The notes: a model not told the origin generated them from the letters alone. 12,075 nt of DNA from Candidatus Dadabacteria bacterium (GCA_003229065.1 QIHJ01000275.1:1-12075); one strand, 5' to 3'. Counted from the first letter of the stretch, positions 1 to 6,576 are shown. A program made the numbers and translations.

Positions 1-9
1 TAATCCTTT

Positions 10-786
10 TTATTCTGTTTTCATCATCACATACATTGAATTTTGATCTGGCCAGAAAATTTCATTTTCATCATTATAATTCTCTCTTAAATTCTCCTGG
101 AACTTTCGAAGTGACCAACTTAACTCTTCTTTATTGTACATACTAAAGGTTGAATAATGTTTACTTCTAACTAAATCTGAAAGAAGCTCGATTGTAGATT
201 CTCTTTCGTATTCAAAGCTTTCTTCATGTATCAATTTAAAACTCTTGAACCTTTCTATTTTATGCTTAAACTCGCCCGGGTTATACAATCTTGATTCTTT
301 TCTATTAAACATAGGGAAATACATGCCCCATATATTCCTACTGTTCTGTGTTCTTGTTCTAGTATAAACAAATAGTAATCCTTCCTTTTTTAATACTCTA
401 TTAGCTTCGTCAAGAAATTTATGCAGGTTAAAATGATGGACAGCATTAAATGTGAATACACTATCGAGTTGGTTATTTGAAAGAGGTATTTCTTCGGCTG
501 GAGAAACTTTTGTTGAAAAATTCACAATATTATATGTTCTAAAGTATTTCCTTAAACTGGAAAGCATAACCTCATTCGAATCCAGGCAGTATAAAAACAG
601 TCTTTTCCCTAGGTAATCAAAAAGTAGTTTATCGTACCTTCCATCTCCACATCCTACATCAGCAGCCGCAATTTGTTGATTATTCTTATACCAATTGGAA
701 ATGAATTCCACAGGCTCAGGATCGGTAGTCCTTAACTCTCTATATCTATTTGCAATTTGCATAAAATGTTGTTCAAATATTAACAA
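10..786 (-). CDS. Class I SAM-dependent methyltransferase (substrate unknown)
   Basis: The 258-residue product has a Rossmann-type methyltransferase core. Motif I is DVGCGDG at residues 43-49, the probable ribose-binding acid is D69 in YCLDSNE, motif IV lies around residues 108-119 (LDSVFTFNAVHHF), and ANRVLKKEGLLFVY at 128-141 matches the post-motif of the Methyltransf_11/UbiE-like group. The N-terminus (YRELRTTDPEP) also fits small-molecule methyltransferases of this type. The start chosen is TTG at 786: a GGAGAG Shine-Dalgarno sits 9 nt upstream, whereas the in-frame ATG at 762 (residue 9) has none. The gene is visibly more AT-rich than its neighbours and lies beside a transposase remnant, so horizontal acquisition is plausible. 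The substrate cannot be read from the sequence. The fold call is firm. Confidence 0.85.
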   Translation of the reverse strand: MLIFEQHFMQIANRYRELRTTDPEPVEFISNWYKNNQQIAAADVGCGDGRYDKLLFDYLGKRLFLYCLDSNEVMLSSLRKYFRTYNIVNFSTKVSPAEEIPLSNNQLDSVFTFNAVHHFNLHKFLDEANRVLKKEGLLFVYTRTRTQNSRNIWGMYFPMFNRKESRLYNPGEFKHKIERFKSFKLIHEESFEYERESTIELLSDLVRSKHYSTFSMYNKEELSWSLRKFQENLRENYNDENEIFWPDQNSMYVMMKTE

Positions 787-792
787 ATTATA

Positions 793-945
793 GTGCTCTC
801 CATTAAGAACGGGGTAGACGAATCATACTATTATTTAAGAAAAAGTAAACGGGATTCTAAAACTGATATGAAGATAGTACTTGATGGATTGTCCGGAAGA
901 CCCGTATCAAAGATATGCAACGAATACGGAATACATCTCTCTTTT
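793..945 (+). pseudogene. Truncated IS3-type transposase OrfA remnant
   Basis: Reading from the GTG at 793, codons 16-50 encode a helix-turn-helix-like segment (KIVLDGLSGRP then VSKICNEYGI). This resembles the N-terminal HTH of IS3-family OrfA proteins, in which a KIVLEGLKG-type helix is followed by a recognition helix ending in EYGI and then an aromatic-rich YYxWRDQF segment. Here the similarity ends abruptly after EYGIH at about position 940. None of the three forward frames continues with the expected tail, and no OrfB/DDE part is present. No terminal inverted repeats were seen. It is most likely a decayed insertion sequence fragment, consistent with the AT-rich methyltransferase next to it. 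Identification rests on motif memory and about 35 residues, so confidence is moderate. Confidence 0.5.
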
Positions 946-1124
946 TTGTTCATTCACCAGGCGAGGGCCATGTATTTTATCATATTCATCAGTTCAGCTT
1001 AAACTCGGCTTGACAAAAGGGGAGCAGTACACTTGTCTCAACTATCACACATCCACTATTTATACAAGTTAACGATTTTAGCGGTATTGTTGTATTTAAA
1101 GAGCATGGCAAATACAATATAGGT

Positions 1125-1940
1125 ATGGATTTTTACTGGGCTACTGCTCTTTTGTACTTTATATCTTCGGTTTTTTATACAAGCCACTTCTGGACTCAAA
1201 ACGAGAGGGTGTGCACGTACGGATTTGTTGCAATTGTGATCGGGGCATGTCTTCAGACTGTGAGCCTTGTAATAGCTTATTCAGGCGGTGTGCTGGTCAC
1301 AGGGGGGCTCGATAGCACCCTTTATATATTTGCATGGCTTATCGCTCTGGTATACATCGGATCGCAGTTCGTATTCAGGGCATCTATATTCGGGGCATTC
1401 GTTGCGCCGCTCGCGTTTATTATGACGCTCCCGCATGTGATAATCCCGCAGGGGATAATCGAGCACGACCCCTCACTCGCTAACCCCTGGGTACTAATCC
1501 ACATACTTCTCATACTGCTCGGAGAGGCATTATTTACCGTGGCTTTTGTCTCGGGGATTTTTTATATCTTTCAGGAAAATAGAATCAAATCAAAGCACTT
1601 GGGGAATTTCCTTAAGAAATTTCCCTCTCTCACCACTCTCGATAGGATCAACCACATATGTCTTATTGTAGGGTTCCCTTTGCTGACCTTAGGACTTGCG
1701 CTCGGACTCTTGCTTGCAAAAGAGATATGGGGGAACGCATGGGTTTGGGGCTGGAAGGAGACCTGGTCGATAGTCACATGGTTTTTATATGCGGTACTTA
1801 TTCACGGAAGGCTCGCATCGGGGTGGAAAGGCCGTAAGGCGGCGCTTGGCGCAGTGCTCGGTTTTTGCATAATTCTGTTTACACTTTTCGTGATAGGACT
1901 CCTTGCTCCCGGTCAGCACGATTTCCTCGGAGATTACTAG
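1125..1940 (+). CDS. ccsA: CcsA/HemX-family cytochrome c assembly-type membrane protein
   Basis: The 271-residue, very hydrophobic protein has about eight membrane segments and the order of landmarks of the CcsA/ResC/HemX family. These are a His in LIHILLILLGEALF (H126), a cytoplasmic basic stretch after FYIFQENR (about 150-165), the IVGFPLLTLG segment (181-190), the tryptophan-rich motif WGNAWVWGWKETW (202-214), and a final LLAPGQHDF with H265. CcsA-type proteins bind and present haem for cytochrome c maturation (system II). HemX homologues of this length are linked to the first step of haem synthesis. No Ccs1/ResB or hemA gene adjoins it, so the exact role is open. The tryptophan-rich motif lacks the usual Asp-Pro (WxWDPKE reads WVWGWKE here). 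No strong Shine-Dalgarno precedes the ATG. Confidence 0.85.
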   Translation: MDFYWATALLYFISSVFYTSHFWTQNERVCTYGFVAIVIGACLQTVSLVIAYSGGVLVTGGLDSTLYIFAWLIALVYIGSQFVFRASIFGAFVAPLAFIMTLPHVIIPQGIIEHDPSLANPWVLIHILLILLGEALFTVAFVSGIFYIFQENRIKSKHLGNFLKKFPSLTTLDRINHICLIVGFPLLTLGLALGLLLAKEIWGNAWVWGWKETWSIVTWFLYAVLIHGRLASGWKGRKAALGAVLGFCIILFTLFVIGLLAPGQHDFLGDY

Positions 1941-1981
1941 ATTTTATTCAAATCTAATAGTCACAGTATGTAACAAGAGAG

Positions 1982-3130
1982 TTATCGGACCCTTGTTATT
2001 TCCGACAATTCACCTTCCGCCACTGAAAGTATGAGGTAGCGGGGAGAAACCTGAAGGCTGCCGTTTCTTTCCTTTTTTACAATATAGCCCGGATCGTTTC
2101 GGAGCGCCGTTAGCTTTTGAATCAGTCCTTTGTCAGAGCTCTCATTGGAATCAACCGAGAGAATGAGCCTTGTAGCCAAATAGGACTGATATTCAAGAAA
2201 TGAGGGAGCCTTATCAAATTTTCTCTCGAATAGATTTAAGAAAGAACCCCATTCGTCGCCCCCAAAATAGAAAAAATCTGTATATATTGCCCTGTATACG
2301 AAACCGTCTATCTCCTTCCCAGCCAGGTCCAGAAACAGTGAGCCGTTCCAAGTGCTCGGGCCCAAAAATAGTATATCGCTGAGACCGCCTTTCTTTTTAA
2401 GCTGAAGGATTATCTCTGCGGATGCGCTCGAGCCGCCTGCTATGAAAACCCCCTCCGGACGCTCAGAAGCAATCCACATTACCTCTTCCTCAATATCTCT
2501 CTCCTTACTATCGTAAGAGCCTTCGTATACCGTATTGCCGCCGCTTGCTCTGAGTGATTTTATAAACTCGTCTTTCATCCGTTTCCCGAGAGATGTATCG
2601 GGATAGAGCACAGCGTATGAGCTTACGCCGAGCTCCTTTACGGCATATGAGGCAAGCACGCGGGCCTGCTCTTCCACCGGGTAATAAAACTTGATTATAT
2701 AAGGCCCGCCTGAGGACTCGTTATCTGAAATCGGGAATACTACTGTCGGAATCTTTTCGTTATTTACTTTAGGGCTAACTATAGGAATGAATTTACTGGG
2801 TAAAGGCCCGATTATAAAAGACAAGCCCTCAATCTTGGCAAGACTTATAAGAGCACTCCTGAGCTTAGCTTCTGAATCCCCTATGTCCTTAACGACAATG
2901 CGGTATTCTCCGCCCCCTGGCATAGACTCGGCGGCCGTCAGAATTCCCCGAAGCGCTTTGTCGCCTATAATTTTATACTTACCCGATAACGGCAAAAGAC
3001 ACCCGAAGGTTTTACTTGAGTATATCAGAGGAGACGCGTTTTCGGCTTCGGCTGAGATTTCAGGAATAAAAACAAAGTTTGTCATAACTGAGAATAAAAA
3101 AAGCAACAATAACTTGGGCAGGGTTTTCAA
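1982..3130 (-). CDS. Exported periplasmic-binding-protein-fold (Peripla_BP_6/LivK-like) protein
   Basis: The 382-residue protein begins with a signal peptide (MKTLPK, then a hydrophobic core) with a likely cleavage after EISA near residue 27. There is no lipobox Cys. The mature part starts with a GCLLPLSGKYKIIGDKALRGI-like first strand and helix (43-63), the hallmark of type I periplasmic binding folds, followed by FIIGPLPSKF and a second-lobe strand-helix region YAVLYPDTSLGKRM. Length and layout match branched-chain amino acid-type receptors; LppC-type penicillin-binding-protein activators share the fold. No ABC permease or ATPase genes are adjacent, so it is an orphan receptor or an envelope-function protein. 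The TTG start is supported by TGAGGA 7 nt upstream (3138-3143). It converges on the upstream ccsA-like gene with a 41-bp gap. Confidence 0.8.
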   Translation of the reverse strand: MKTLPKLLLLFLFSVMTNFVFIPEISAEAENASPLIYSSKTFGCLLPLSGKYKIIGDKALRGILTAAESMPGGGEYRIVVKDIGDSEAKLRSALISLAKIEGLSFIIGPLPSKFIPIVSPKVNNEKIPTVVFPISDNESSGGPYIIKFYYPVEEQARVLASYAVKELGVSSYAVLYPDTSLGKRMKDEFIKSLRASGGNTVYEGSYDSKERDIEEEVMWIASERPEGVFIAGGSSASAEIILQLKKKGGLSDILFLGPSTWNGSLFLDLAGKEIDGFVYRAIYTDFFYFGGDEWGSFLNLFERKFDKAPSFLEYQSYLATRLILSVDSNESSDKGLIQKLTALRNDPGYIVKKERNGSLQVSPRYLILSVAEGELSEITRVR

Positions 3131-3165
3131 TGTAATGTCCTCAGTCAGGATTTATATAGCAGCAG

Positions 3166-3217
3166 GGCATGATTAGGAAAACGGATTCCACTTAATTATT
3201 AATATCATAATCATGCC
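3166..3217. repeat. 10-bp perfect inverted repeat flanking the minus-strand promoter region
   Basis: GGCATGATTA at 3166-3175 is repeated as its exact complement TAATCATGCC at 3208-3217, with a 32-nt AT-rich spacer. The pair lies 36-87 bp upstream of the minus-strand receptor gene start at 3130, where its promoter should be. A TATATAAAT stretch on the minus strand (around 3150) could be its -10 box. The arms may be operator half-sites or the ends of a small element; no function can be assigned from sequence alone. Confidence 0.45.
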
Positions 3218-3314
3218 ATATAAACAAATCCGCACATTCAAATAAGCTGGAATGAGTATGGAGCTGATTGGTAACGAAATTTACGCTAATGCTATTACCG
3301 AGGGTGTTCCGGCA

Positions 3315-3354
3315 GTGCAATATGCTATTATCATTAGATAATACAATTGTGCAC
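3315..3354. promoter_or_regulatory. 40-bp two-tier palindrome upstream of the PHA promoter (candidate operator)
   Basis: The outer arms GTGCA (3315-3319) and TGCAC (3350-3354) and the inner arms TATTATC (3326-3332) and GATAATA (3337-3343) are perfect complements sharing one centre (ATTA, 3333-3336). They are separated on both sides by equal 6-nt spacers (ATATGC and CAATTG). The exact symmetry of both tiers fits a dimeric or tetrameric regulator site. It ends 16 nt upstream of the TTGACA box of the promoter at 3371-3398, a usual place for an activator. Repression is also possible. The regulator is not encoded in the window. Confidence 0.5.
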
Positions 3355-3370
3355 TTGCTAACAAATGCGC

Positions 3371-3398
3371 TTGACAAAACTGCCCGTCATTTTATTAT
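3371..3398 (+). promoter_or_regulatory. Sigma-70-type promoter of the phaE-like/phaC operon
   Basis: A consensus -35 box TTGACA (3371-3376) is separated by 16 nt from TATTAT (3393-3398), one mismatch from the consensus -10. The expected transcription start is about 3405, giving a leader of roughly 175 nt before the first PHA gene. No other convincing promoter was seen between here and phaC. Confidence 0.65.
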
Positions 3399-3417
3399 TA
3401 ACTAAGGTGATATACTT

Positions 3418-3435
3418 ATGAGTAAGGAATGGTAG
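3418..3435 (+). other. Five-codon mini-ORF (MSKEW) in the PHA operon leader
   Basis: ATGAGTAAGGAATGGTAG is preceded by TAAGGTG with an 8-nt gap, so it looks translatable. It sits about 13 nt after the predicted transcription start. Its first codons repeat 12 nt (TGAGTAAGGAAT) found at the start of the second phasin-like gene (3964-3975). It is in the same frame as the first phasin-like gene but is separated from it by several stops. It could be a leader peptide, a relic of a duplicated gene start, or chance. Confidence 0.3.
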
Positions 3436-3567
3436 CCCGTGCGCACTAGAAAAGCAGAAAAGTACAGAATCTCAGCACAAGATTGCGGCGCTCTCTCATA
3501 TATATCCGGTTCTTTCATTATTAAAATCTGCTTGGTAAACTACTAAATATTGTGAAATACTTTGTCG

Positions 3568-3573
3568 AAGGAG
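3568..3573 (+). promoter_or_regulatory. Ribosome binding site that sets the first phasin-like start
   Basis: AAGGAG lies 6 nt before the TTG at 3580. The same nine bases AAGGAGACT occur before the GTG start of the next gene at 3963. The TTG at 3562 would place this strong site inside the coding region and has no Shine-Dalgarno of its own, so 3580 is the better start. Confidence 0.65.
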
Positions 3574-3579
3574 ACTGAG

Positions 3580-3963
3580 TTGGAAAAGAGAAAGGATCAC
3601 GATCAACTTTATTACTTCGGCTATTTCAAAAAACTCTATGAGTCGTGGGAAGAATCCACGAATATGGTGATGGATATCTGGCTCAAAAGCCCATATATGG
3701 ATAGGGCATTCGATAAGTCACTGGAATTTAAAAACTACGTACAGAACTTTATGGAAGATACGCTCGAAAACAGGTGCGGGCCCAAGAAAAGCAATAAAGA
3801 CAGCAAAAAGGATAAAGATAAATTAGTAGAATATATAGATTCACTTGAAGAAAAGATACTGGAGCTCGAAGAAAAGGTGCAGGAGCTTGAATCTGAACCT
3901 AAGAAACAAACTCAAGATAAAAGGAAAAAGATTAAAGACGAAGCCGTTAAGGAGACTAAATAG
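3580..3963 (+). CDS. Small PhaE/phasin-like protein 1
   Basis: This 127-residue soluble, highly charged protein (133 if started at TTG 3562) has no signal peptide. Residues about 15-62 carry one copy of an aromatic helical unit, (Y)KxxYxxWE...M..W..SP, followed by EFKNYVQNFMEDTL. Residues 81-105 form a clear heptad-type coiled coil (LVEYIDSLEEKI then LELEEKV), and the Lys-rich C-terminus is probably disordered. Its body aligns with the second half of the next protein, so the two are paralogues. Position just upstream of a class III PHA synthase, the W..SP unit and the C-terminal coiled coil fit PHA synthase subunit PhaE or a phasin, though PhaE is normally about 300 residues or more. It overlaps the next gene by one base (TAGTG), implying coupled translation. 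Role as synthase partner or granule coat is inferred. Confidence 0.65.
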   Translation: MEKRKDHDQLYYFGYFKKLYESWEESTNMVMDIWLKSPYMDRAFDKSLEFKNYVQNFMEDTLENRCGPKKSNKDSKKDKDKLVEYIDSLEEKILELEEKVQELESEPKKQTQDKRKKIKDEAVKETK

Positions 3964-4397
3964 TGAGTAAGGAATCATCTGATCAATCAGAACAGTACAA
4001 GAACTTTTATCAAGCCTGGGAAAAAACAATGACCGAGGCTATGGATATTTGGAAATCCAATCCCCTCTTTAATGAAGAGGTTCAGGAAGGCGCTGATAAG
4101 GGAGCACAATACAAAAAGTTTTATGAAACCTGGGAGAAGTCTTCCTCAGAGATTATGGAAAAATGGGTTAACAGCCCGTTATTTGCCGCTAATATCGGTA
4201 AGGCCGTAGATAGATCCTCCGAGCTTAAGAAATATTTCGACGAAGCCGTAGAGAAGACTCTTAAAAACATGCGCTTCCCGACAAAGAGCGATATAGACAG
4301 ACTGCATACATCCATAAATAATCTGGAAGAAAAGATAAACGATATTACAGATAAAATTGAAGATTTGAACCAACCCAAGAAAACATCAAAGAAATAG
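3963..4397 (+). CDS. PhaE/phasin-like protein 2 with a tandem 38-residue repeat
   Basis: The 144-residue protein has two consecutive 38-residue repeats (residues 11-48 and 49-86) sharing about 15 identical positions. The pattern is QYKxFYxxWEKxxxE, then M..W..., then PLF. A helix follows (ELKKYFDEAVEKTL), then a motif MRFPTKSDIDRLHTSI (103-118) leading into a C-terminal coiled coil (LEEKINDITDKIEDL). The PTKSDIDRL-plus-coiled-coil ending is typical of PhaE and PHA granule-associated proteins, which makes this the better PhaE candidate of the pair. It starts with GTG behind AAGGAG (8-nt gap) and is translationally coupled to the upstream paralogue. phaC follows after 89 bp. Likely job: activating subunit or granule-surface partner of PhaC in the cytoplasm. 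It is far shorter than canonical PhaE. Confidence 0.7.
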   Translation: MSKESSDQSEQYKNFYQAWEKTMTEAMDIWKSNPLFNEEVQEGADKGAQYKKFYETWEKSSSEIMEKWVNSPLFAANIGKAVDRSSELKKYFDEAVEKTLKNMRFPTKSDIDRLHTSINNLEEKINDITDKIEDLNQPKKTSKK

Positions 4398-4486
4398 GGA
4401 ATTAAGGAAAAGATCTTATACAATGCAATCGGTGTAGTAACACTATTAAGCCGATTGTTGAACATTGAGGAGGCCGAAGATATAAA

Positions 4487-5551
4487 ATGTCAATAAACTA
4501 TACAGAAAGTACCATGCGGGAAGCGGAAAAGATCAGGGATAAATTCACTAAGGCTATTGAGCTTACTATAACGGACCCGCCTGATGTCCAAATCGGAACA
4601 ACTCCCCATGATGTAGTGTTTACCGAGAACAAGCTCCGCCTGCTTCACTACCGCCCTGTAGTGAAGAACCCACAAGCCGTGCCTTTAATACTCATATTCG
4701 CACTCATCAACCGCCCTTCCATTCTGGACCTCAAACCGGGAAGAAGCGTTGTCGAAGTGCTGCTTAGTAAAGGTATAGACGTTTATTTAATTGACTGGGG
4801 AGCCCCCGGGGACGAGGATAAGCACCTCGACCTCAACCACTACATAAACAGATATATAAAACAAGTCGTAAAGAAAGTGAAGAGAATCTCGGGATCTCCA
4901 AAAGTCAGCATTTTGGGTTATTGCATGGGCGGCACGATGGCGGCAATGTACACGGCGCTACACCCGGAGGACGTACAGAACCTGATTCTACTGACAGCCG
5001 GCATAGACTATAAAGTTGAGGGGACACTTACTCTATGGGGCGATAAAGAGAATTTTGACGTAGATAAGTTCATCGACGCTTACGGAAATGCACCGGCCGA
5101 GTTTCTACAATCGGGGTTCATATTCTTAAAACCCGTAGAGAACATGATCTCAAAGTATGTAAATTTTTATGAGAACGTAGACAATGAAGCCTTCGTAGAG
5201 AATTTCCTCGCTATGGAGAAATGGCTGAACGACAACATAGCGGTCCCGGGAGAGGTGTTCAGGGAGTTTATAAAATATCTCTACCAGGAAAACCGACTGG
5301 TAGAAAACAAGCTCAAAATAAACGGTAAGCTCGTAGAACTAAAAGAGATAAAATGTCCTGTAATGAACCTTGTTGCAGAACGCGACCATCTGGTGCCGCC
5401 GGATTCAAGCCTGATATTCAATGACCTCATATCAAGTAAAGATAAAGAGACAATAGTTTTCCCTTCAGGGCATATAGGGCTTTCGGTCAGTGGCAGGTCT
5501 TTAAAAGGGCTATGGCCTAAAGTAGCCGACTGGCTTATAGAAAGATCGTAA
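4487..5551 (+). CDS. phaC: Class III poly(3-hydroxyalkanoate) synthase PhaC
   Basis: The 354-residue alpha/beta-hydrolase-fold enzyme polymerises (R)-3-hydroxyacyl-CoA into PHA granules. The lipase-like box is GYCMGG (144-149), with the nucleophile C146 in place of Ser. The remaining triad members are D300 in AERDHLVPP and H329 in SGHIGL, almost the same numbering as the Allochromatium class III enzyme. LIDWGAPGDEDKHLDLNHYI-like residues (101-120) and the length near 355 also mark class III, which needs a PhaE partner. The ATG has GAGGAGG 13 nt upstream, a rather long gap. It is the last gene of the operon driven from 3371-3398 and is followed by a hairpin terminator. Catalytic residues are complete, so an active enzyme is expected. 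Confidence 0.95.
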   Translation: MSINYTESTMREAEKIRDKFTKAIELTITDPPDVQIGTTPHDVVFTENKLRLLHYRPVVKNPQAVPLILIFALINRPSILDLKPGRSVVEVLLSKGIDVYLIDWGAPGDEDKHLDLNHYINRYIKQVVKKVKRISGSPKVSILGYCMGGTMAAMYTALHPEDVQNLILLTAGIDYKVEGTLTLWGDKENFDVDKFIDAYGNAPAEFLQSGFIFLKPVENMISKYVNFYENVDNEAFVENFLAMEKWLNDNIAVPGEVFREFIKYLYQENRLVENKLKINGKLVELKEIKCPVMNLVAERDHLVPPDSSLIFNDLISSKDKETIVFPSGHIGLSVSGRSLKGLWPKVADWLIERS

Positions 5552-5582
5552 TAAAAAAGGTTTCAATATTGATTTGGATAGA

Positions 5583-5625
5583 CCATGTTTGTGAACTCTT
5601 AATTAAATAAGAGCCACAAACACGG
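5583..5625. terminator. Bidirectional hairpin terminator between phaC and the reductase
   Basis: GTTTGTG (5587-5593) plus CTCTTA (5596-5601) pairs with TAAGAG (5608-5613) plus CACAAAC (5615-5621) around a 6-nt loop with a small internal bulge. It lies between two convergent genes with about 90 bp between stop codons. There is no long T-tract on either side, though the loop and flanks are AT-rich, so it may serve both directions only moderately well. Confidence 0.6.
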
Positions 5626-5639
5626 GTTTATTGACTGTA

Positions 5640-6395
5640 TTAAATGTAGTGTCCACCGTTAATTCTTAGAGTAATCCCGGTAATCCAGCTTGCAGCGTGA
5701 GAGCAGAGATAGACTGTGGCAAGAGCGATTTCCTCAGGGGTTCCGAACCTGCCGAGGGCAATATCTTTCTTGATAGTCTCTCTTATGTCTTCGGGTACCG
5801 TGCCCAGCATGTCAGTCTCCACAAACCCCGGGGCAATTGCGTTTACGCGGATATTGCTTGAAGCAAGCTCCCTTGCCATAGTTTTCGTGAACCCGATGAT
5901 GCCTGCCTTTGTGGCGGCATAGTTAGCCTGTCCGAGGTTCCCCATTTCACCGATAATGGAAGATATGGAAATAATGACGCCACCCTCTTTGGACAAAGGG
6001 TCGATTACGGCTTTAGTACAGTTAAATACGCTTGATAGGTTGGTCTGTATAACCTCGTTCCACTGCTCAAATGTCATTCTTTTAAGCATACGGTCTCTGT
6101 TTATACCTGCGTTATTAACCAGTATATCGACTTTACCGAAATGATTCATTGCGGCTTTTCCAATATTCTGCGCCTGCTGAAAATTCCCGACATTGGCTCT
6201 TACCGTAACGCATTTTCTGCCGAGCTTCTCAATATCTTTTTTGACTTTGTCGGCCTCCTTATCGCTCCTTGAATAATTAAGCAAGATATCTGCGCCGGCC
6301 TCCGCTAAAGCAAGTGATATAGCTTTGCCTATACCCCTTGATCCGCCTGTTACTATAGCAACCTTACCGCTCAAATCGTACATTTGCTCTAACAT
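5640..6395 (-). CDS. fabG: 3-oxoacyl-ACP / acetoacetyl-CoA reductase (FabG/PhaB type)
   Basis: This is a 251-residue classical short-chain dehydrogenase. The cofactor loop is TGGSRGIG (16-23), the NNAG motif is at 94-97, and the catalytic tetrad is N119, S146, Y159 and K163 in the QANYAATKAG context shared by FabG and PhaB. PGFVETDM (189-196) and the C-terminal GITLRINGG are also typical. It reduces a 3-oxoacyl thioester with NAD(P)H to the (R)-3-hydroxy form. Lying convergent to phaC and next to a crotonase, it most likely acts as the acetoacetyl-CoA reductase (PhaB) feeding PHA synthesis, but FabG and PhaB cannot be told apart by motifs. The ATG is preceded by GGGAGG with a 9-nt gap, and its own promoter is seen at 6453-6480. 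Confidence 0.9.
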   Translation of the reverse strand: MLEQMYDLSGKVAIVTGGSRGIGKAISLALAEAGADILLNYSRSDKEADKVKKDIEKLGRKCVTVRANVGNFQQAQNIGKAAMNHFGKVDILVNNAGINRDRMLKRMTFEQWNEVIQTNLSSVFNCTKAVIDPLSKEGGVIISISSIIGEMGNLGQANYAATKAGIIGFTKTMARELASSNIRVNAIAPGFVETDMLGTVPEDIRETIKKDIALGRFGTPEEIALATVYLCSHAASWITGITLRINGGHYI

Positions 6396-6452
6396 GTATA
6401 ATTGCCTCCCGGAGGCTGTAAAATTCTCGCCTCTTCATATTAAGTGTTATTG

Positions 6453-6480
6453 ATTTTATTCCTATTTGCTTTTTTGTCAA
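6453..6480 (-). promoter_or_regulatory. Promoter of the FabG/PhaB-type reductase gene
   Basis: On the minus strand, TTGACA (6475-6480) is followed after 16 nt by TAAAAT (6453-6458), giving a leader of about 50 nt before the ATG at 6395. The box quality and 16-nt spacer match those of the phaC operon promoter. Confidence 0.6.
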
Positions 6481-6541
6481 ATAATGTAAGGGGGTAGATA
6501 ATTACCAGATGTAAGATGCCGTAATTTAAAAATTATTTAGA

Positions 6542-6576
6542 CTACCCGGCAATATGCAGCACAAAATGCCGGGTAG
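6542..6576 (-). terminator. Hairpin terminator downstream of the enoyl-CoA hydratase gene
   Basis: CTACCCGGCA (6542-6551) and TGCCGGGTAG (6567-6576) form a perfect 10-bp GC-rich stem with a 15-nt loop. It lies 71 nt past the crotonase stop. On the minus strand it is followed by an AT-rich stretch with a T-run (around 6525-6535), so it probably ends that transcript and insulates the reductase promoter just beyond. Confidence 0.6.

Noticed and set aside
1010..1038. TTGACA at 1010-1015 as promoter of the ccsA-like gene
   Set aside because: No acceptable -10 hexamer at 16-18 nt downstream (sequences there read CTTGTC or TTGTCT); the box may be coincidental.
1971..1998. TAACAAG/CTTGTTA inverted repeat between the convergent ccsA-like and receptor genes as a terminator
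   Set aside because: Only a 7-bp AT-rich stem with a 14-nt loop, no T-tract, and partly inside the receptor coding region; too weak to call.
3439..3546. GTG-started 35-codon open stretch between the mini-ORF and the first phasin-like gene
   Set aside because: Its translation has no similarity to the phasin-like proteins or any known pattern, there is no good ribosome site, and codon use is not distinctive; treated as leader sequence.
4121..4465. 114-codon minus-strand frame across the second phasin-like gene
   Set aside because: It is the antisense shadow of a gene with clear repeats, a coiled coil and a ribosome site; its own translation is low-complexity hydrophobic with no motif.
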